DNA of 64,000 nucleotides from Endotrypanum monterogeii (GCA_000333855.2 CM007346.1:776365-840364), one strand, 5' to 3'; positions 49,248-60,110 are shown, counted from the first letter of the stretch. A program made the numbers and translations. The notes: generated from the sequence alone by a model not told the origin.

Positions 49248-49460
49248 ATGCCACCCAAGCAGGCGTGTTTTAGTGGCTGTTTTACCTTCCCTTTCCTCGC
49301 ACTTCCCACCTCCTGCACCCACACATGCTCACACAAATCGAGGGTCCAGAGGAAGTTGGTGCCAGCTGTTTTGCGTAATGTTTTTTTTGTGGCCCTCCTC
49401 GTCTTTCTGGGTATCTTAAATCATTACCCCCTCCACCTCACCACCACCGCAAGAGAGTAG
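49248..49460 (+). CDS. Possible small membrane protein (70 aa)
   Basis: ATG-started frame of 70 codons. After a Cys-containing N-terminal part (CFSGCF) and a basic stretch (KSRVQRK), residues about 41-57 (AVLRNVFFVALLVFLGI) form one strong predicted membrane span; a short tail follows. The frame carries no microsatellite apart from a short ACACA. A good trans-splice signal lies in front. No homologue is recognised, and poly-T-derived Phe codons contribute to the hydrophobic stretch, so it may be chance. Confidence 0.35.
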   Translation: MPPKQACFSGCFTFPFLALPTSCTHTCSHKSRVQRKLVPAVLRNVFFVALLVFLGILNHYPLHLTTTARE

Positions 49461-49498
49461 CAAATGATAATGAGGGCTCGAGGTCACGGCGCGAGTGT

Positions 49499-49518
49499 TT
49501 GTGTGTGTGTGTGTGTGT
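49499..49518. repeat. (TG)n microsatellite
   Basis: TG run of about 10 units. Confidence 0.9.
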
Positions 49519-49604
49519 CACTCTAGGAGAGGAGCAGCCAGTAGCAGCATGTTTTTTATTGCTTAAAAAAAAAACGGCTCCACCGGGGAGGGGGCGAGCG
49601 CCAC

Positions 49605-49632
49605 CACACCTCGAGATGCGTCTCGAGGTGTG
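49605..49632. repeat. Perfect 12-bp hairpin with UGCG loop
   Basis: CACACCTCGAGA (49605-49616), a TGCG loop, and its exact reverse complement at 49621-49632. As RNA the loop UGCG belongs to the stable UNCG tetraloop class. It lies in non-coding DNA about 350 bp before the next start codon. Function unknown. Confidence 0.85.
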
Positions 49633-49979
49633 TGCTGTGTAAAGGCCACAGTGGTTTGGTGCAGGCCGCCCGCATTCTTAGTGGACGCTACAAAGATGGG
49701 TGATTCACCGAAGCACTTCACTCATTAAGAATGCCATCCCGTTCCACCCCCGTCGCCCACCTCCTTTCTCTGCTGGAAAGGAGATCATCGTTCATGCGTA
49801 CTTAAATATTTGTCTTTTAATATATGTTACTAATTCAACGAATTATCCTCCATTTTTTGTCCATGAATACTTCTACACCTACACACACACACACACAACG
49901 GAAAAAAAAACGTGCACTGAACACTTCTGTCTCCCACACTATATCCCCGATACCACAGTGCGAGCATATCTATCTACCG

Positions 49980-51038
49980 ATGAGCAAGCAACTTCCGACG
50001 TTATCAACATCGGAAAGAAATGCGTCTGCCACACGCAGTCATGATGTGGCAGCCGCCATAGATGCAGAACGTTCAATAATCTCGTGCCTAAGCGGACAGC
50101 AAACACGCGGGACACCCAAGATGGCCACCTTCTCCACATACCAGGCGCTGGTGGTGCCCTCGCAGCTTGCAGGAAAGCAGCGGCCACCAGCGACAGCTTC
50201 TCAAAGACTGCAACGACGCCGCGATATATGCGCGAGGTCGGTGCCTACTCGTGCGGATTACCTCACTTCCATCACCAATAAAGACTGGTTTCACCCCTTA
50301 TGTTCTCTAAAGCAGAAACGGCAGATGGCAGCCGAGGCATACAACCCACATACCATCGCTGCTGCAGATGCCGAGGTGGCGCAGCAAGCGCGGCTTGTGC
50401 TTGCCTCTATTCAATCGGAGTGGAGCAGCTGCGATGGAAGGCGCACTTCTGAAGTCAACTGCCTTCCCCCTCTGCGTGCCGGTCCTCGAAGGAGCTCGTT
50501 GCAGAGGGGGAAAGAATCTCAGCCGCAGTTATCTGCCAACGCGCAGTTGAGCGACGACCAGGGAGTAGGCAGACAAAGGAAGGCTTCCGGTCCTCGGGGC
50601 ATCTGTCCGACGCCCTTTGTCAACACGAAATCCCGGCCTCAAAAGGTCAGTATTATTGAAACCCGATCTGGGCCACGCCGAAACAGCTCTCTCCTTTCAG
50701 CACCATCAGCGGCTGACTCAGGTCGCACCCCCAAGGCCTGCAAAGGTGTCGAGGAGGTAGCGATCGATACATTAGTCTTGGGCGTCGACGCGCCACCCTC
50801 GAAAGAAGGATCCTCCGAAGACACACCATCACTACCGGCGATCCGTAACGTCTCGGGATTGGGTGAACACCGACTCAGCATCCCGGAACTCTACGCACAA
50901 CTTGACCGTTTGCTCAAGGGATATTCAACACCAAACCACGACGTCGTCCTTACCCCTAGTGCGGTGTGTGACGAAGCAACCAACGCCTTTCGGTGTGAGA
51001 AGGCCACAACAACGCTCTTCTCACCATCTCCTCCATAA
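49980..51038 (+). CDS. Hypothetical protein (352 aa), probably the 5' part of a broken gene
   Basis: No known domain recognised. The product is Ser/Arg/Ala-rich and has more ordered stretches around SITNKDWFHPLCSLKQKRQM and near its end (RLSIPELYAQLDRLLKGYS). The frame is open upstream to an ATG at 49824, but that extension runs through a CA repeat and poly-A; an AG at 49957-49958 favours the ATG at 49980. The TAA at 51036-51038 is followed in the same frame by ATG and 131 more open codons, and the downstream 1.5 kb has coding-like segments in other frames. I infer that this frame is the still-open part of a larger decaying gene; it may also be a complete unknown gene. Confidence 0.5.
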   Translation: MSKQLPTLSTSERNASATRSHDVAAAIDAERSIISCLSGQQTRGTPKMATFSTYQALVVPSQLAGKQRPPATASQRLQRRRDICARSVPTRADYLTSITNKDWFHPLCSLKQKRQMAAEAYNPHTIAAADAEVAQQARLVLASIQSEWSSCDGRRTSEVNCLPPLRAGPRRSSLQRGKESQPQLSANAQLSDDQGVGRQRKASGPRGICPTPFVNTKSRPQKVSIIETRSGPRRNSSLLSAPSAADSGRTPKACKGVEEVAIDTLVLGVDAPPSKEGSSEDTPSLPAIRNVSGLGEHRLSIPELYAQLDRLLKGYSTPNHDVVLTPSAVCDEATNAFRCEKATTTLFSPSPP

Positions 51039-52540
51039 ATGAAGGCTGAAAGTAGACCGTCTCAGTCGCCCTCTCAGCTATTGAAGTGGGTTTCTCTTTC
51101 CCTCGAGGCGCTCCCTGGCCACCTCTCCACTCTGCATGGGATATGGCTGACACGCTTGTCGCCTGCGCAGGCACGCAGACCGTCCTCCTTCGCCATCCCA
51201 GCCAACTCCGCATCTGAGGAGCCCGGTACACCCTTGACATTCGCGTGTGACGCTTTTCGCTACTCACTTGCCGGATACTCAGAGCCGCAGGACCAAAGCC
51301 ACGCGCCGACGTTAGGCAGTCACCACTTCCTCCGCTGTCCCTTCAGCCCTCACGGGAGCTCCAGGGGCAGATCTCGACACCCTCCCAGAGGTGATGTGGT
51401 GTGCGCTTGTGGCACCACATTGCTCGCATCATAAATACTCGCCTTGAGAGTCTCCTCGCCGGCGAAGAATACCAGCGAGCACATCTCATCACTGATGCGA
51501 ACCGTGCGCTGAGTAACTCGTGTTCTGTAAACATGCGCAGGCCATGGCCGCAGAGTTGCCAACGGCGCACCACAAACAGCTGCGACTCGCAGACGTCTAC
51601 CCTCTACCTTGGAATCAGCAGTCTTCACTGCAACAGGCATCAGAACTGTGACTCCAATATCACCATTATCGACGATCCGTTCGAGAACAACCTCCTCAGC
51701 CCCTGTGTCCGACAGCGGAGGGTGTTGGGCGAGAGTCGCCAAGACAACGCCTCCAGTCTCACGTATAGGGCTAGTGGTGCGTCCTGAGGCCTGAAGAGGT
51801 GTAGAAAATCTTGAGTGCAAGGTGGGTAGTGTTGCGTCAAACGCACCGGAGAGTGTGGCATACCGCGGGGGGGGGGGCGGCATCCTATCGGGATTCGGAT
51901 GGGAACATGATGTGTTGGCGCAAACATTGCTTTGTGCTTGCAATTTTGCGGAGGACACGTCGGGGCAGGAAGGAAGCGTCGAAGTACCCCACGGTGGCGC
52001 GTGCTTATTTCTTTGTTAAAAAAGAAAAAGTAATTTTTCCTCCGGAGCTGGCGGTGACCACAAAAAGACAAAGATTATGAACGGCTGGGCATGACCCTGG
52101 ACATGATCCCAGAGAAGACGGTGCACTGCACCCACACGACACAGCAGGAAATATTTGCTTGGCTACTACGCTTTTCTCCCGCATGTTCACGAGTATGGGT
52201 AGATTCAAGACGCGGCCCAGCAACACGTTCGAGGATACGCACCACGAAGAAAGGAAAGGTAAAGTGGGCAGGTGTCCTGCCGCCTATGTAGCTGTACTTT
52301 ACTGGGAACACAACATCAGTCGACGAGCAGTGTTTTGAAGCTGCTGGGTAGAGACCGATGCCTCTCACTGCGAGAGTCCCTTGCTTTCTTTGGGCCAATC
52401 CGACAGCACTGAGCTGCTCCCGAGTACCCTGTGCTTTATGGAACCGTAGTCGACACGCAAGCGGTGCTCTGATATGCAAGTCAAGTGTTAACAGTCCATC
52501 TGTATGACCCCTCAATAGGCCACTCTCCAGCACCTAAACG
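51039..52540 (+). pseudogene. Decayed coding sequence downstream of the 49980 frame
   Basis: This stretch lacks microsatellites, unlike every neighbouring intergenic region, and shows protein-like segments that switch frame: 131 codons in the frame of the preceding gene (51039-51434); DLDTLPEVMWCALVA from about 51370; RIINTRLESLLAGEEYQRAH from about 51421; MAAELPTAHHKQLRLADVYP from about 51544; YFFVKKEKVIFPPELAV near 52000-52060; and KDKDYERLGMTLDMIPEKT from 52064. The last two join if one base is changed in an A5 run at 52062-52066. Several stops and frameshifts are therefore needed, which points to a pseudogene; isolated sequencing errors alone seem unlikely because genes of 4-12 kb nearby are intact. 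The family is not recognised. Confidence 0.5.
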
Positions 52541-54766
52541 CACGAAAGAGAGTCAACCACAGACGCAGCCGTTATAATGCGGTGTCGGTATATATGGTTA
52601 TATTATCCTACTCTGAAGAGTCGAGAATACAAGACGATGAGGAACACAGCATAATCAACTGACCCCCTTACCCCTCTCTTCACACTCGCTCCTCACCGAC
52701 GGCGCGTGATGAGAGAAGAAACTGGCGTAGGGGGGCGGTGGCCATGCCGCAGCGAAAGAGACCTCTCATTTCTCATGCGCAAGAGGGAAGTGAAGTGCTC
52801 TCCCCCTGCCTCCCCTCACCCCCTGCCTCCCCACTCCTGTGTAGGCCAGGATTTCTTCGTGCCCTGGGATGGATGAGAGAACCTGCTGCTGCGCACAAGA
52901 AAAACATGTGTATGTGTATGTGTATGTGTATGGTGGGGGGGGGGGATGAGGGGAGCAAAAACAACGGCGAACAGTAAAAACGTAGCGAGGGTGCTTATCC
53001 TCGAACGGGGTGGTGGTGGAGAGCACACTGTAAAGCTAAGTTTTGCGCAGTCATGGCGGGCCAGTGTGCGCACCGACTCTCTTCTCCATCTCGATAAATC
53101 CCTCCGACCCTCACACGATTTCACTGTAGGAATGTCTTTAGAGACAACACTGGTCGGAGGCTCTCGTTGCCGATCTCCTTCGCCATCTTCCCTCCCCCCT
53201 TCACAAATATATCTTTTCCCGTCTGCTCGTTCTTCAGTCGCGATGCCAACCCTTTTTATGCAGTTATTGCTTAACAGCATTAGACATGATACACACACGC
53301 ACACACACAGACTCGTTTATGTATATCCTTACATAAATATACGTACTTTATCTGAGAGAGCAGAATAAAGGAGGAGGAAAGAGGCCGCGTGAAAACGCGT
53401 AACTACATAATGTATATGCATATCGAGAGGGGGCGCGAAGACACGCAGCATACAGGTATTTTTTTTTTCTTGTGCTTGCTCTTGCGTATGCGCTTGTGTG
53501 CCTTTGCGCCTCCTCCTCGGTTTCCTTATTTACCATGGAATTTTGGAACTCATCATTTCTGCTTATTCTCTAGGCCCTGGGCTTTCATTGTTTATACATC
53601 AAAGTCAGTGATGAAGGCGCAGGAAAACGAGGAGGAAGAGAGGGGTTATTTCACATCCACCTCACCCACCTCGAGACACCCCTGTGCCATGTATAATGTT
53701 TTCTCGTTAGGGGGGAGGGGGCGAGCACCCGTCCTTTTTCAGCTGCTTTCTCTGTATACTCATCGATGTGCAAATCCATGAAAAAAAGAAAGCAAGTTTA
53801 GTCCCCCCCTCTCCGTTGAACATGTACAGTGCGACCACTCCCTCCCCCCCCCGTGCTCCCCTTTCCCCTTCACTCATGCAGCGCATCAATATTAAGAGTG
53901 ACCAAATAAAATAGTCAAAGCGATACTGCTGCTGCCCTTACCCCTGAAATCTCTCTCGCTACCCTCATTCCCTCCCCCCCCCCCCGCACATGCGAAGAAA
54001 TCACGTTACGGGGGGGGGTTGATCTGCTAATCCGATGAAGACATGCGGTCACCGAGACTTTGCAGCTGTGTTTTTCTTAGTCTCCCAAACCGCTTCTCTT
54101 CCCCCTTTCCCGCTTCTTCCGAAAACACCTACACATTTCAGGCTCGGAAGAGCGAGCGAGCGAGCACGAACTCTAGTAGCTTCCGCTGCACATTTCTACA
54201 TTTATCTGCATCCGTTGTTCACTGGGAAAGCACTTCCGCCTGCCACGTCTCTTTTTCTGTCATCTGCTTTCGCTTCGCCTCTTTATGGAATCATACACAC
54301 GCACACACACATACATCTCTCTCGATCATACATGCATACACTTACACCTTGCTCCCCGTGCGGTTTTTTTTTTTTATGATTCCTGTTTGCCACCAAGATC
54401 CCCACATTATTGTTATCGATATTTTATTGATCTGAGGTACTTTCTGGCGAACAGAAACAGTCGAAAACGGAGAAGGTGAGGCGCGCGCACACATTCACCA
54501 CATATGCTTGCGGCCAGCGGGTATGTGTTTTCGACGAGTGCGTCTAGCAGTGCAACCTCTTTCCGCTTTGGGTACGACCTATCTCTCATTTTTCTTTAAT
54601 GTTGCTCTGTCATCCCCGTCTGTTGTCTTTTCCTTTTGAAAGCACATACAGTCTCCCGCGCGCCAAAAAAAAAAAACACCCAGCGAACATCACACATCCG
54701 TATCGAAGAGTTGGTGTTGTCAGCTCACACTCCTCCGCTGCCTCTTTTGAACATCTTCTGCTCTTC
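52541..54766. other. Intergenic interval
   Basis: No supported gene. Contains poly-C and poly-G runs, a TGTATG repeat near 52908-52932, CA runs and pyrimidine-rich stretches. Short frames on both strands show no recognisable features. Confidence 0.65.
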
Positions 54767-54793
54767 TCCTGCCCCTCCTCTCCCACCCTTCAG
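54767..54793 (+). promoter_or_regulatory. Polypyrimidine tract with AG before the 54957 gene
   Basis: C/T-rich stretch ending in CCTTCAG (AG at 54792-54793), followed by a TA-rich tract to about 54843. The leader would hold two short upstream ORFs (starting 54842 and 54870). A nearer AG at TTCTTTAG, just before the ATG, is an alternative that avoids them. Confidence 0.4.
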
Positions 54794-54956
54794 TCTCTCC
54801 CCTTTATATATATATACATATTTATATATTTATATATTTATATGAAACCGCAAAGGGAGTAACTAGACGATGAAAGAAGTGATATATATGCCAATAGATC
54901 AAACATTAAGGTAGACGAAAAAAAAAAAAGGGCGCTGGAAAAATTCTTTAGGCGCG

Positions 54957-57900
54957 ATGCGGTCACGTCGGCAAATCGTCTCTGACTCGGTCAGTATCCT
55001 CGGCATGGATCCGTGGAAGGATGATCGAGTGCGTGACTTCGTGGCCATCAACACCATCCAGCGACTACGAGCGTATCACTTGCCAGCCGATGCGCCAATG
55101 CCAGCGATGCAAGAGGCCAATACGGCGCGTGCACTGAATCTTTTGTTGCTGCCAAGGGCTGATCCTGATTACCGGCCCTGCCTCGGCGAGCAGCCCCCGC
55201 CACGTCTGCGGCGGCGAGGGTTGTTAAAACAGAAGACATCCGAGCGTCGGCAGGATAAGGCGAATCGTGACGATAATGTCCAGCTGGGCACGTCTCCGAA
55301 TCTCGCTTCTGCTCGTCTGTCCTCTTCCTCTAGCTCCAGCGATGGAAGCGACATAGATGGAGATTCCGTTGCACGGAAAGCTTGTACCGGAGCCATCAGT
55401 GCGACCCCATCCACACAGTGCGCTATCGATCGCGCACGATCTGTGTTTTTTGGCTCCCTATCCTTCACTTCCTCGACCTCACCCAGACGGCTGGTCAACT
55501 CGCCTCATGTCATGCTGACCCCGTCTGCGGCGTCCACCGCGACCACGCCTTTCGCGTCGGAGGCGAGGGTTGGCCACCGCCGCTTTGGAGGGGAGGAGAG
55601 CGCCGGGACTACGAGTGATGTCTGGATAAATGGGGTGCCACCTACCGCTTCTCCATCACTGGCAACCAGGTCACTGGGCGTGGAGCTGGACGCATATATA
55701 GAGCTGAACAGCACGCCACTGCGTCCACCCCCACCGATAAAAGACGGCGGTGCTTTGGACGAGGTCAGCGTAGAAAGCTTGCACGGGCTGCCAAGTAACT
55801 GTGCCGCTGCGGGCGACGAAAAAACTCAGCCGGAAACAGTCGCACCCCTTGGTCAAGAGGAGCAGTCAGATTCACTACAGATGACGCCTGCTGCTGCTCC
55901 ACCTCCCACACCAGGGCAGTTGAACCTTGACGGGAGCGACACGATAACTCCACCCCACAACCTCGCCCGAGGCAGCAGTGACTGCGTCATCTGCACACTC
56001 CACAGTTGCGACGTCTGCGACGTCATCATTCAGTACTATCAAGCGATGCTGACACGAGGTGTCGTTCTTGATCGCTACAACCACAAGGATCTCGCCTTTG
56101 TATGGTGGGTGTTGGGCTGTAATATGGACGTCGCTGCCCTTGAAAAACGTGGCCCGATGCGACGGGAGGCACTCATGATAACGCTTCGAAACTTCTACTA
56201 CACACTGCTCTCAGCGGAGGAGGCGAAAACAAAGGCGGGGGCCGGAGCGAAGACTCACTCCGAAGGAACGGAATTCGAGGGAACAAGTAGTACCTGTACA
56301 GTAGCACCTCCCAGCAGCCGAGTGACTGTGCCAAGAGCAGCTGGGGTCACGGTCAACGAGGATGGCCGTGGAGTGATGGAGGGCATGGAGTCCCCCACGA
56401 AACGTTCACGCAGCAAAGCCGTCATGAGCCATACCGAGGCAAACGACGCATTTTCAATTGCCGATGCCACAAATCGATCTTCCCGTCACCGCTCGCGTGA
56501 TTCCCACCCGGCTGTGGGGCAGAGCCGGCCTGATAACAATATGCCCTCATCCAACAGTGACGACAGTCACTCCGCCAACAACTGTGATGATACCTCCTGC
56601 AGCGAAGCTGGGGACCCGCATGCGCTCCCAGCGAAGCCAAAGCGAGGGAAAACGACTCGACTACCACCAGAGAAAGTCTCCGACAGCACGGAAACAAGCG
56701 ATCTCGCTACCGCGCTGCAAAAAGAAGATGCCAGAGAGACAGCGACGGCTGCCTCAGCGGAAAGTGTGGACACCATGGTTGGCAACAGAGAGGATGTGCT
56801 TCACAAGTCGATTGAGAGCGGTGCAGGGTCCCTTCTGAGCTCGCCGACTGCGTCACGTGCCTGCAGCGTCTCGCAGGGAAGCAGCCGCGATCTTCACCCT
56901 CGTCGCCGCCGCTGCGCCGCGGAGCGCAACAAGGCAGTCGAGGAGACGTGGGTATCTACGCGGACAGGACGGCGCGCTGCGGCTATCAAGGCAGCCGCAC
57001 AGTTGGAACTACAAGGCAGCACTGACTCCACTGCGCATCGCATCTCAGCTGACGCCCTTTCCGCGGCGAAACCTCATCGAGCATCGAAGACAGCGACGGC
57101 CAAGACACTGACAGAAGAGCTGTCCGTTACTGCAGCGGCAAAGAATATTGATGGTGCAGTTGTTTCAGCGCCACCTCCGGTACCCGACTGCAGTGATACC
57201 ACGTCCAGGGTGTCACGGAGGAAGAATACGGCCTCTAAGCGTACCCGTAGCCCCAGCCTCCCAACCTACCCCGTCAAAGGTAATGAAGATCAAAGCAGCG
57301 ACACCAACAGCGACGGTGATGAGGAGCGGATACGAGGAGAGGAGAAGACAGGTAGTGCCAAAACCTCACAAAGAGTTTCACACGGGACCGGCAGCAAAAG
57401 CAAGAGCCGTGCGGCAGCCACCGCAAAGGAGCATGTTGTGAAGTCAGAGAAGGGAAACATTTCTGCCGCTCTGGCGACATCGATGGCGTCTGCGTCAGCG
57501 AATCTTCACTCTCCTGATACAACGACAGTCCCTCCCGTAGACTCCACTAACACCACCACCACCACCCCTGGCAAGGTTTCTGTTGCAGCAGCTTCGAAGA
57601 AAAGCGGCCGTGTCGAAGAGCACCGAGGGCGCCCTTGTCGCGGCGGTCTCAAGACTCTTCGCATCGACCCCGCGGTGCCGGAGGAGCAGGGCAACGGCGT
57701 GCTTACCACTGTCGCGCGGAGCAGCCAGCGCAGGCGTGAGGGCGGCCCGCTCTCCACCACCATCCTCCGAGGGACCTCAGCGGAGAGGGCTGAGTCCGAT
57801 CAACGCACCGATGCGGCTGGCAAAGCCGTCGGGATCTTGCCTCCCTCCTCTGTGGCCCAAGTTGGCGAAGACACAAGTCGGTGTGAGCTCCGTGTGCTCG

Positions 57901-59339
57901 AAATCCCGCTGCACTTGACCCCCAACGAACGCACCGTGCGCACACGTATTCAGCAGCGCATGGGTGTTCCTCTGGCAGGGGCTCCACCGCACTGCCCCTC
58001 TGGCAGCGCTTCGCACCACTTCGGCCCCGACGCACAACCGATCACCTTGTATTCATCCTACACGTTTCTTCTCTCTTCCTTCAAAATGGCGACAGGAACG
58101 TATTTAGGCCCTCACGGCAACGCCTGCATGCCTCGGGCAACAACGGCACCAGGTCTTTGGTACGGGCCAGCTCCCTCCACTGACGTAGCGAACGCGTCTA
58201 CATCCGGGATCCACCGTGGCGCTGACGCAAGCAAGCCAGAGGGGGAAACTCGAGTGGGGCTTGCATTCAAGGAAGACGCGTTGCCGAAACGTGACGCGCC
58301 TACCCTGTCCGCTTCCAGAGTCACAGCGGCTGTCCCCACTGCGCGACAGCGTGGCCGAAAGCGCAGGATCGAGGGCGGGGTTGATGCGTGTTTGCGTGGC
58401 AACGTTCTTCGGCATGACCAAATGGCGTTGGAGCGACTACTGGAAAATCGAAATGCGCAGAGTACCGTAGAATGCGGACAGCCTGCCGAGTCTCCTGTCG
58501 CTTCGAGCATCGTTCAAGTGAAACGGGAACTGCGCAGCAGCAGCGGGGAGGAAGACATCCATAGCGAAAAAGAGCATGTCGCCATGACGTCAGCGGAGGT
58601 GGTTGACCATGAGGTTGTCTCACCAGCTCCGGTGACGGGCTCCTCGTGCGTCACGACGACACAGACGTTACTCGGTTCTCCAAGGCAAGCAGAGGAAGAT
58701 GTGTCTGTCATGACCGGAGAGACATTTCTCACGGAGCAGTTGCACAATGACTCAGCGCAGCGCACGCCGTCGCCGCAGACAACCGCCTTTGGCGACTTGC
58801 CGTATGCTCAAAAGTGTCTTTTGGTATGGTCTGCTGCCGGGCTACTGGAGCGACACTCGCATCAGCTATATGTAGCTGAGGCTCGGCGAGAGCGCCTTCT
58901 GGCGCGATGTGGCCGTATGGCTACTCGCCGAATGGCTGCGCGCGTCGCAGCCGTCGCCCAGGCCAGCATGCCGGAAGCGAATGCACATGGAAAGGCGGAA
59001 GACGCCGCTGAGCAGTTGGTGGGAGAATTCGTGGGGAGCGACGTAACCAGTGACAGCGATGCGAGTGGGGAGAAGGATCTATCAGAAGGTGAAAGGGCAG
59101 CGGCGAAGTCACGATGCCCTGTTGGCGGACGACCAAGTGAGGTATCACGCAATGTTGGTGACAGGGGTCACTCCCATTTCCCTGAACGTGCAAATGGCCA
59201 GCCGACAGCTTCACGCTCCTCATCAACCGCTTCATCGTCTGCATCCTCGGAGGACCGCGTTCTGAGTACGAGACGTCCGCTACCACGACGTGTCTATGAC
59301 TACTGGGCTGCCTATCGTGGCCACAGAGACAACGGCTGA
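54957..59339 (+). CDS. Large unknown protein (1460 aa) with a double-CxxC motif
   Basis: The N terminus (MRSRRQIVSDSVSILGMDPW, then a helix) and a central block look ordered; most of the rest is Ser/Ala/Lys-rich and probably disordered. The central block starts with C343-X2-C346-X4-C351-X2-C354, a spacing able to bind one zinc ion, followed by helices (DVIIQYYQAMLTRGV, LAFVWWVLGCNM, REALMITLRNFYYTLL). HRGRPCRGG (889-897) contains the RGRP core of an AT-hook, and RQRGRKRR near 1127 is a basic patch; together with many Lys/Arg clusters they suggest nuclear or chromatin binding, but this is inference. A C-terminal helical block (YAQKCLLVWSAAGLLERHSH onward) and the end (VYDYWAAYRGHRDNG) also look conserved. 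No family recognised. Confidence 0.8.
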   Translation: MRSRRQIVSDSVSILGMDPWKDDRVRDFVAINTIQRLRAYHLPADAPMPAMQEANTARALNLLLLPRADPDYRPCLGEQPPPRLRRRGLLKQKTSERRQDKANRDDNVQLGTSPNLASARLSSSSSSSDGSDIDGDSVARKACTGAISATPSTQCAIDRARSVFFGSLSFTSSTSPRRLVNSPHVMLTPSAASTATTPFASEARVGHRRFGGEESAGTTSDVWINGVPPTASPSLATRSLGVELDAYIELNSTPLRPPPPIKDGGALDEVSVESLHGLPSNCAAAGDEKTQPETVAPLGQEEQSDSLQMTPAAAPPPTPGQLNLDGSDTITPPHNLARGSSDCVICTLHSCDVCDVIIQYYQAMLTRGVVLDRYNHKDLAFVWWVLGCNMDVAALEKRGPMRREALMITLRNFYYTLLSAEEAKTKAGAGAKTHSEGTEFEGTSSTCTVAPPSSRVTVPRAAGVTVNEDGRGVMEGMESPTKRSRSKAVMSHTEANDAFSIADATNRSSRHRSRDSHPAVGQSRPDNNMPSSNSDDSHSANNCDDTSCSEAGDPHALPAKPKRGKTTRLPPEKVSDSTETSDLATALQKEDARETATAASAESVDTMVGNREDVLHKSIESGAGSLLSSPTASRACSVSQGSSRDLHPRRRRCAAERNKAVEETWVSTRTGRRAAAIKAAAQLELQGSTDSTAHRISADALSAAKPHRASKTATAKTLTEELSVTAAAKNIDGAVVSAPPPVPDCSDTTSRVSRRKNTASKRTRSPSLPTYPVKGNEDQSSDTNSDGDEERIRGEEKTGSAKTSQRVSHGTGSKSKSRAAATAKEHVVKSEKGNISAALATSMASASANLHSPDTTTVPPVDSTNTTTTTPGKVSVAAASKKSGRVEEHRGRPCRGGLKTLRIDPAVPEEQGNGVLTTVARSSQRRREGGPLSTTILRGTSAERAESDQRTDAAGKAVGILPPSSVAQVGEDTSRCELRVLEIPLHLTPNERTVRTRIQQRMGVPLAGAPPHCPSGSASHHFGPDAQPITLYSSYTFLLSSFKMATGTYLGPHGNACMPRATTAPGLWYGPAPSTDVANASTSGIHRGADASKPEGETRVGLAFKEDALPKRDAPTLSASRVTAAVPTARQRGRKRRIEGGVDACLRGNVLRHDQMALERLLENRNAQSTVECGQPAESPVASSIVQVKRELRSSSGEEDIHSEKEHVAMTSAEVVDHEVVSPAPVTGSSCVTTTQTLLGSPRQAEEDVSVMTGETFLTEQLHNDSAQRTPSPQTTAFGDLPYAQKCLLVWSAAGLLERHSHQLYVAEARRERLLARCGRMATRRMAARVAAVAQASMPEANAHGKAEDAAEQLVGEFVGSDVTSDSDASGEKDLSEGERAAAKSRCPVGGRPSEVSRNVGDRGHSHFPERANGQPTASRSSSTASSSASSEDRVLSTRRPLPRRVYDYWAAYRGHRDNG

Positions 59340-59967
59340 CTCACACGCCAGAACGCGTGCGCGTGCGCCTCTCTCTCGTATCCTTTTCTTTTTCTCATCA
59401 AACATACAAGGAATAAATATGGTGTTCTCCCTGGATCAAGCCAAACGCGAGTGGTCAGAGAAAGATGGCGCGTCGCCTGCATTCCAAGTGTAGGTGATAG
59501 ACCTCTGGGCATGGCGGCGTAAAGGATGCTCCCTTGCATTTGCACTTCATCGCACCAAGCCCCTCGGCTGTATCTTTCCCCCTCCCCCCCCCACACACAC
59601 ACATACACACACAGCGTACCGGCACGTGCCGTCATCCATCCTGGAAATTCTGATTTCCGAACCCCCCCCCTCAGTCTCTTTTTCTCTGACACGCGGCCCT
59701 TTTCTCGATGCGCATGCGTGTGTTTGGTCATGGAGAAATAATGCTGCGACGGTGACTGTTATGTCCCTCACGTTTTTTTCTTCTCATTCCCGCCCGCGAG
59801 TATTCAATACCCCCTCCTTTCTCCTTCCCTCCCCTCTCCCTCGAAGTGACACACATCCATTCTTCCACTCTCGCACTCGGCCCAGTTGTCTTTTTCTCGA
59901 AAGGGCGAAAAGGAGAGTCACTCATCTGGCAGGCATTCCTTCGTCTTCCCTGTCTCTGTCTGTCTCC

Positions 59968-59968
<1 letters not shown>

Positions 59969-59995
<27 letters not shown>
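59969..59995. repeat. (TG)n microsatellite
   Basis: TG run of about 13 units. Confidence 0.95.
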
Positions 59996-60002
<7 letters not shown>

Positions 60003-60023
60003 TGCTTGGCTGTATCCACATTG

Positions 60024-60025
<2 letters not shown>

Positions 60026-60061
<36 letters not shown>
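60026..60061. repeat. (TA)n microsatellite
   Basis: TA run of about 17 units, 50 bp before the GTPase start. Confidence 0.95.
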
Positions 60062-60065
<4 letters not shown>

Positions 60066-60110
60066 CACATATATACAAACAGATGCACACATGTGCCGGT
60101 GCTTGGATGA

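Larger units (their letters stand above)
59340..60110. other. Intergenic interval with TG and TA tracts
   Basis: Pyrimidine-rich sequence, a TG run (59969-59995), a TA run (60026-60061) and an ACAG (AG at 60080-60081) close to the next ATG. An out-of-frame ATG at 60082 precedes the start codon. Confidence 0.7.

Noticed and set aside
49824..49979. Upstream ATG for the 49980 frame
   Set aside because: The extension translates a CA repeat and an A run, and an AG at 49957-49958 favours the later ATG; kept only as an alternative.
52075..52533. Minus-strand frame of 152 codons
   Set aside because: The plus strand shows better protein-like segments over the same bases, and the direction is against the cluster.
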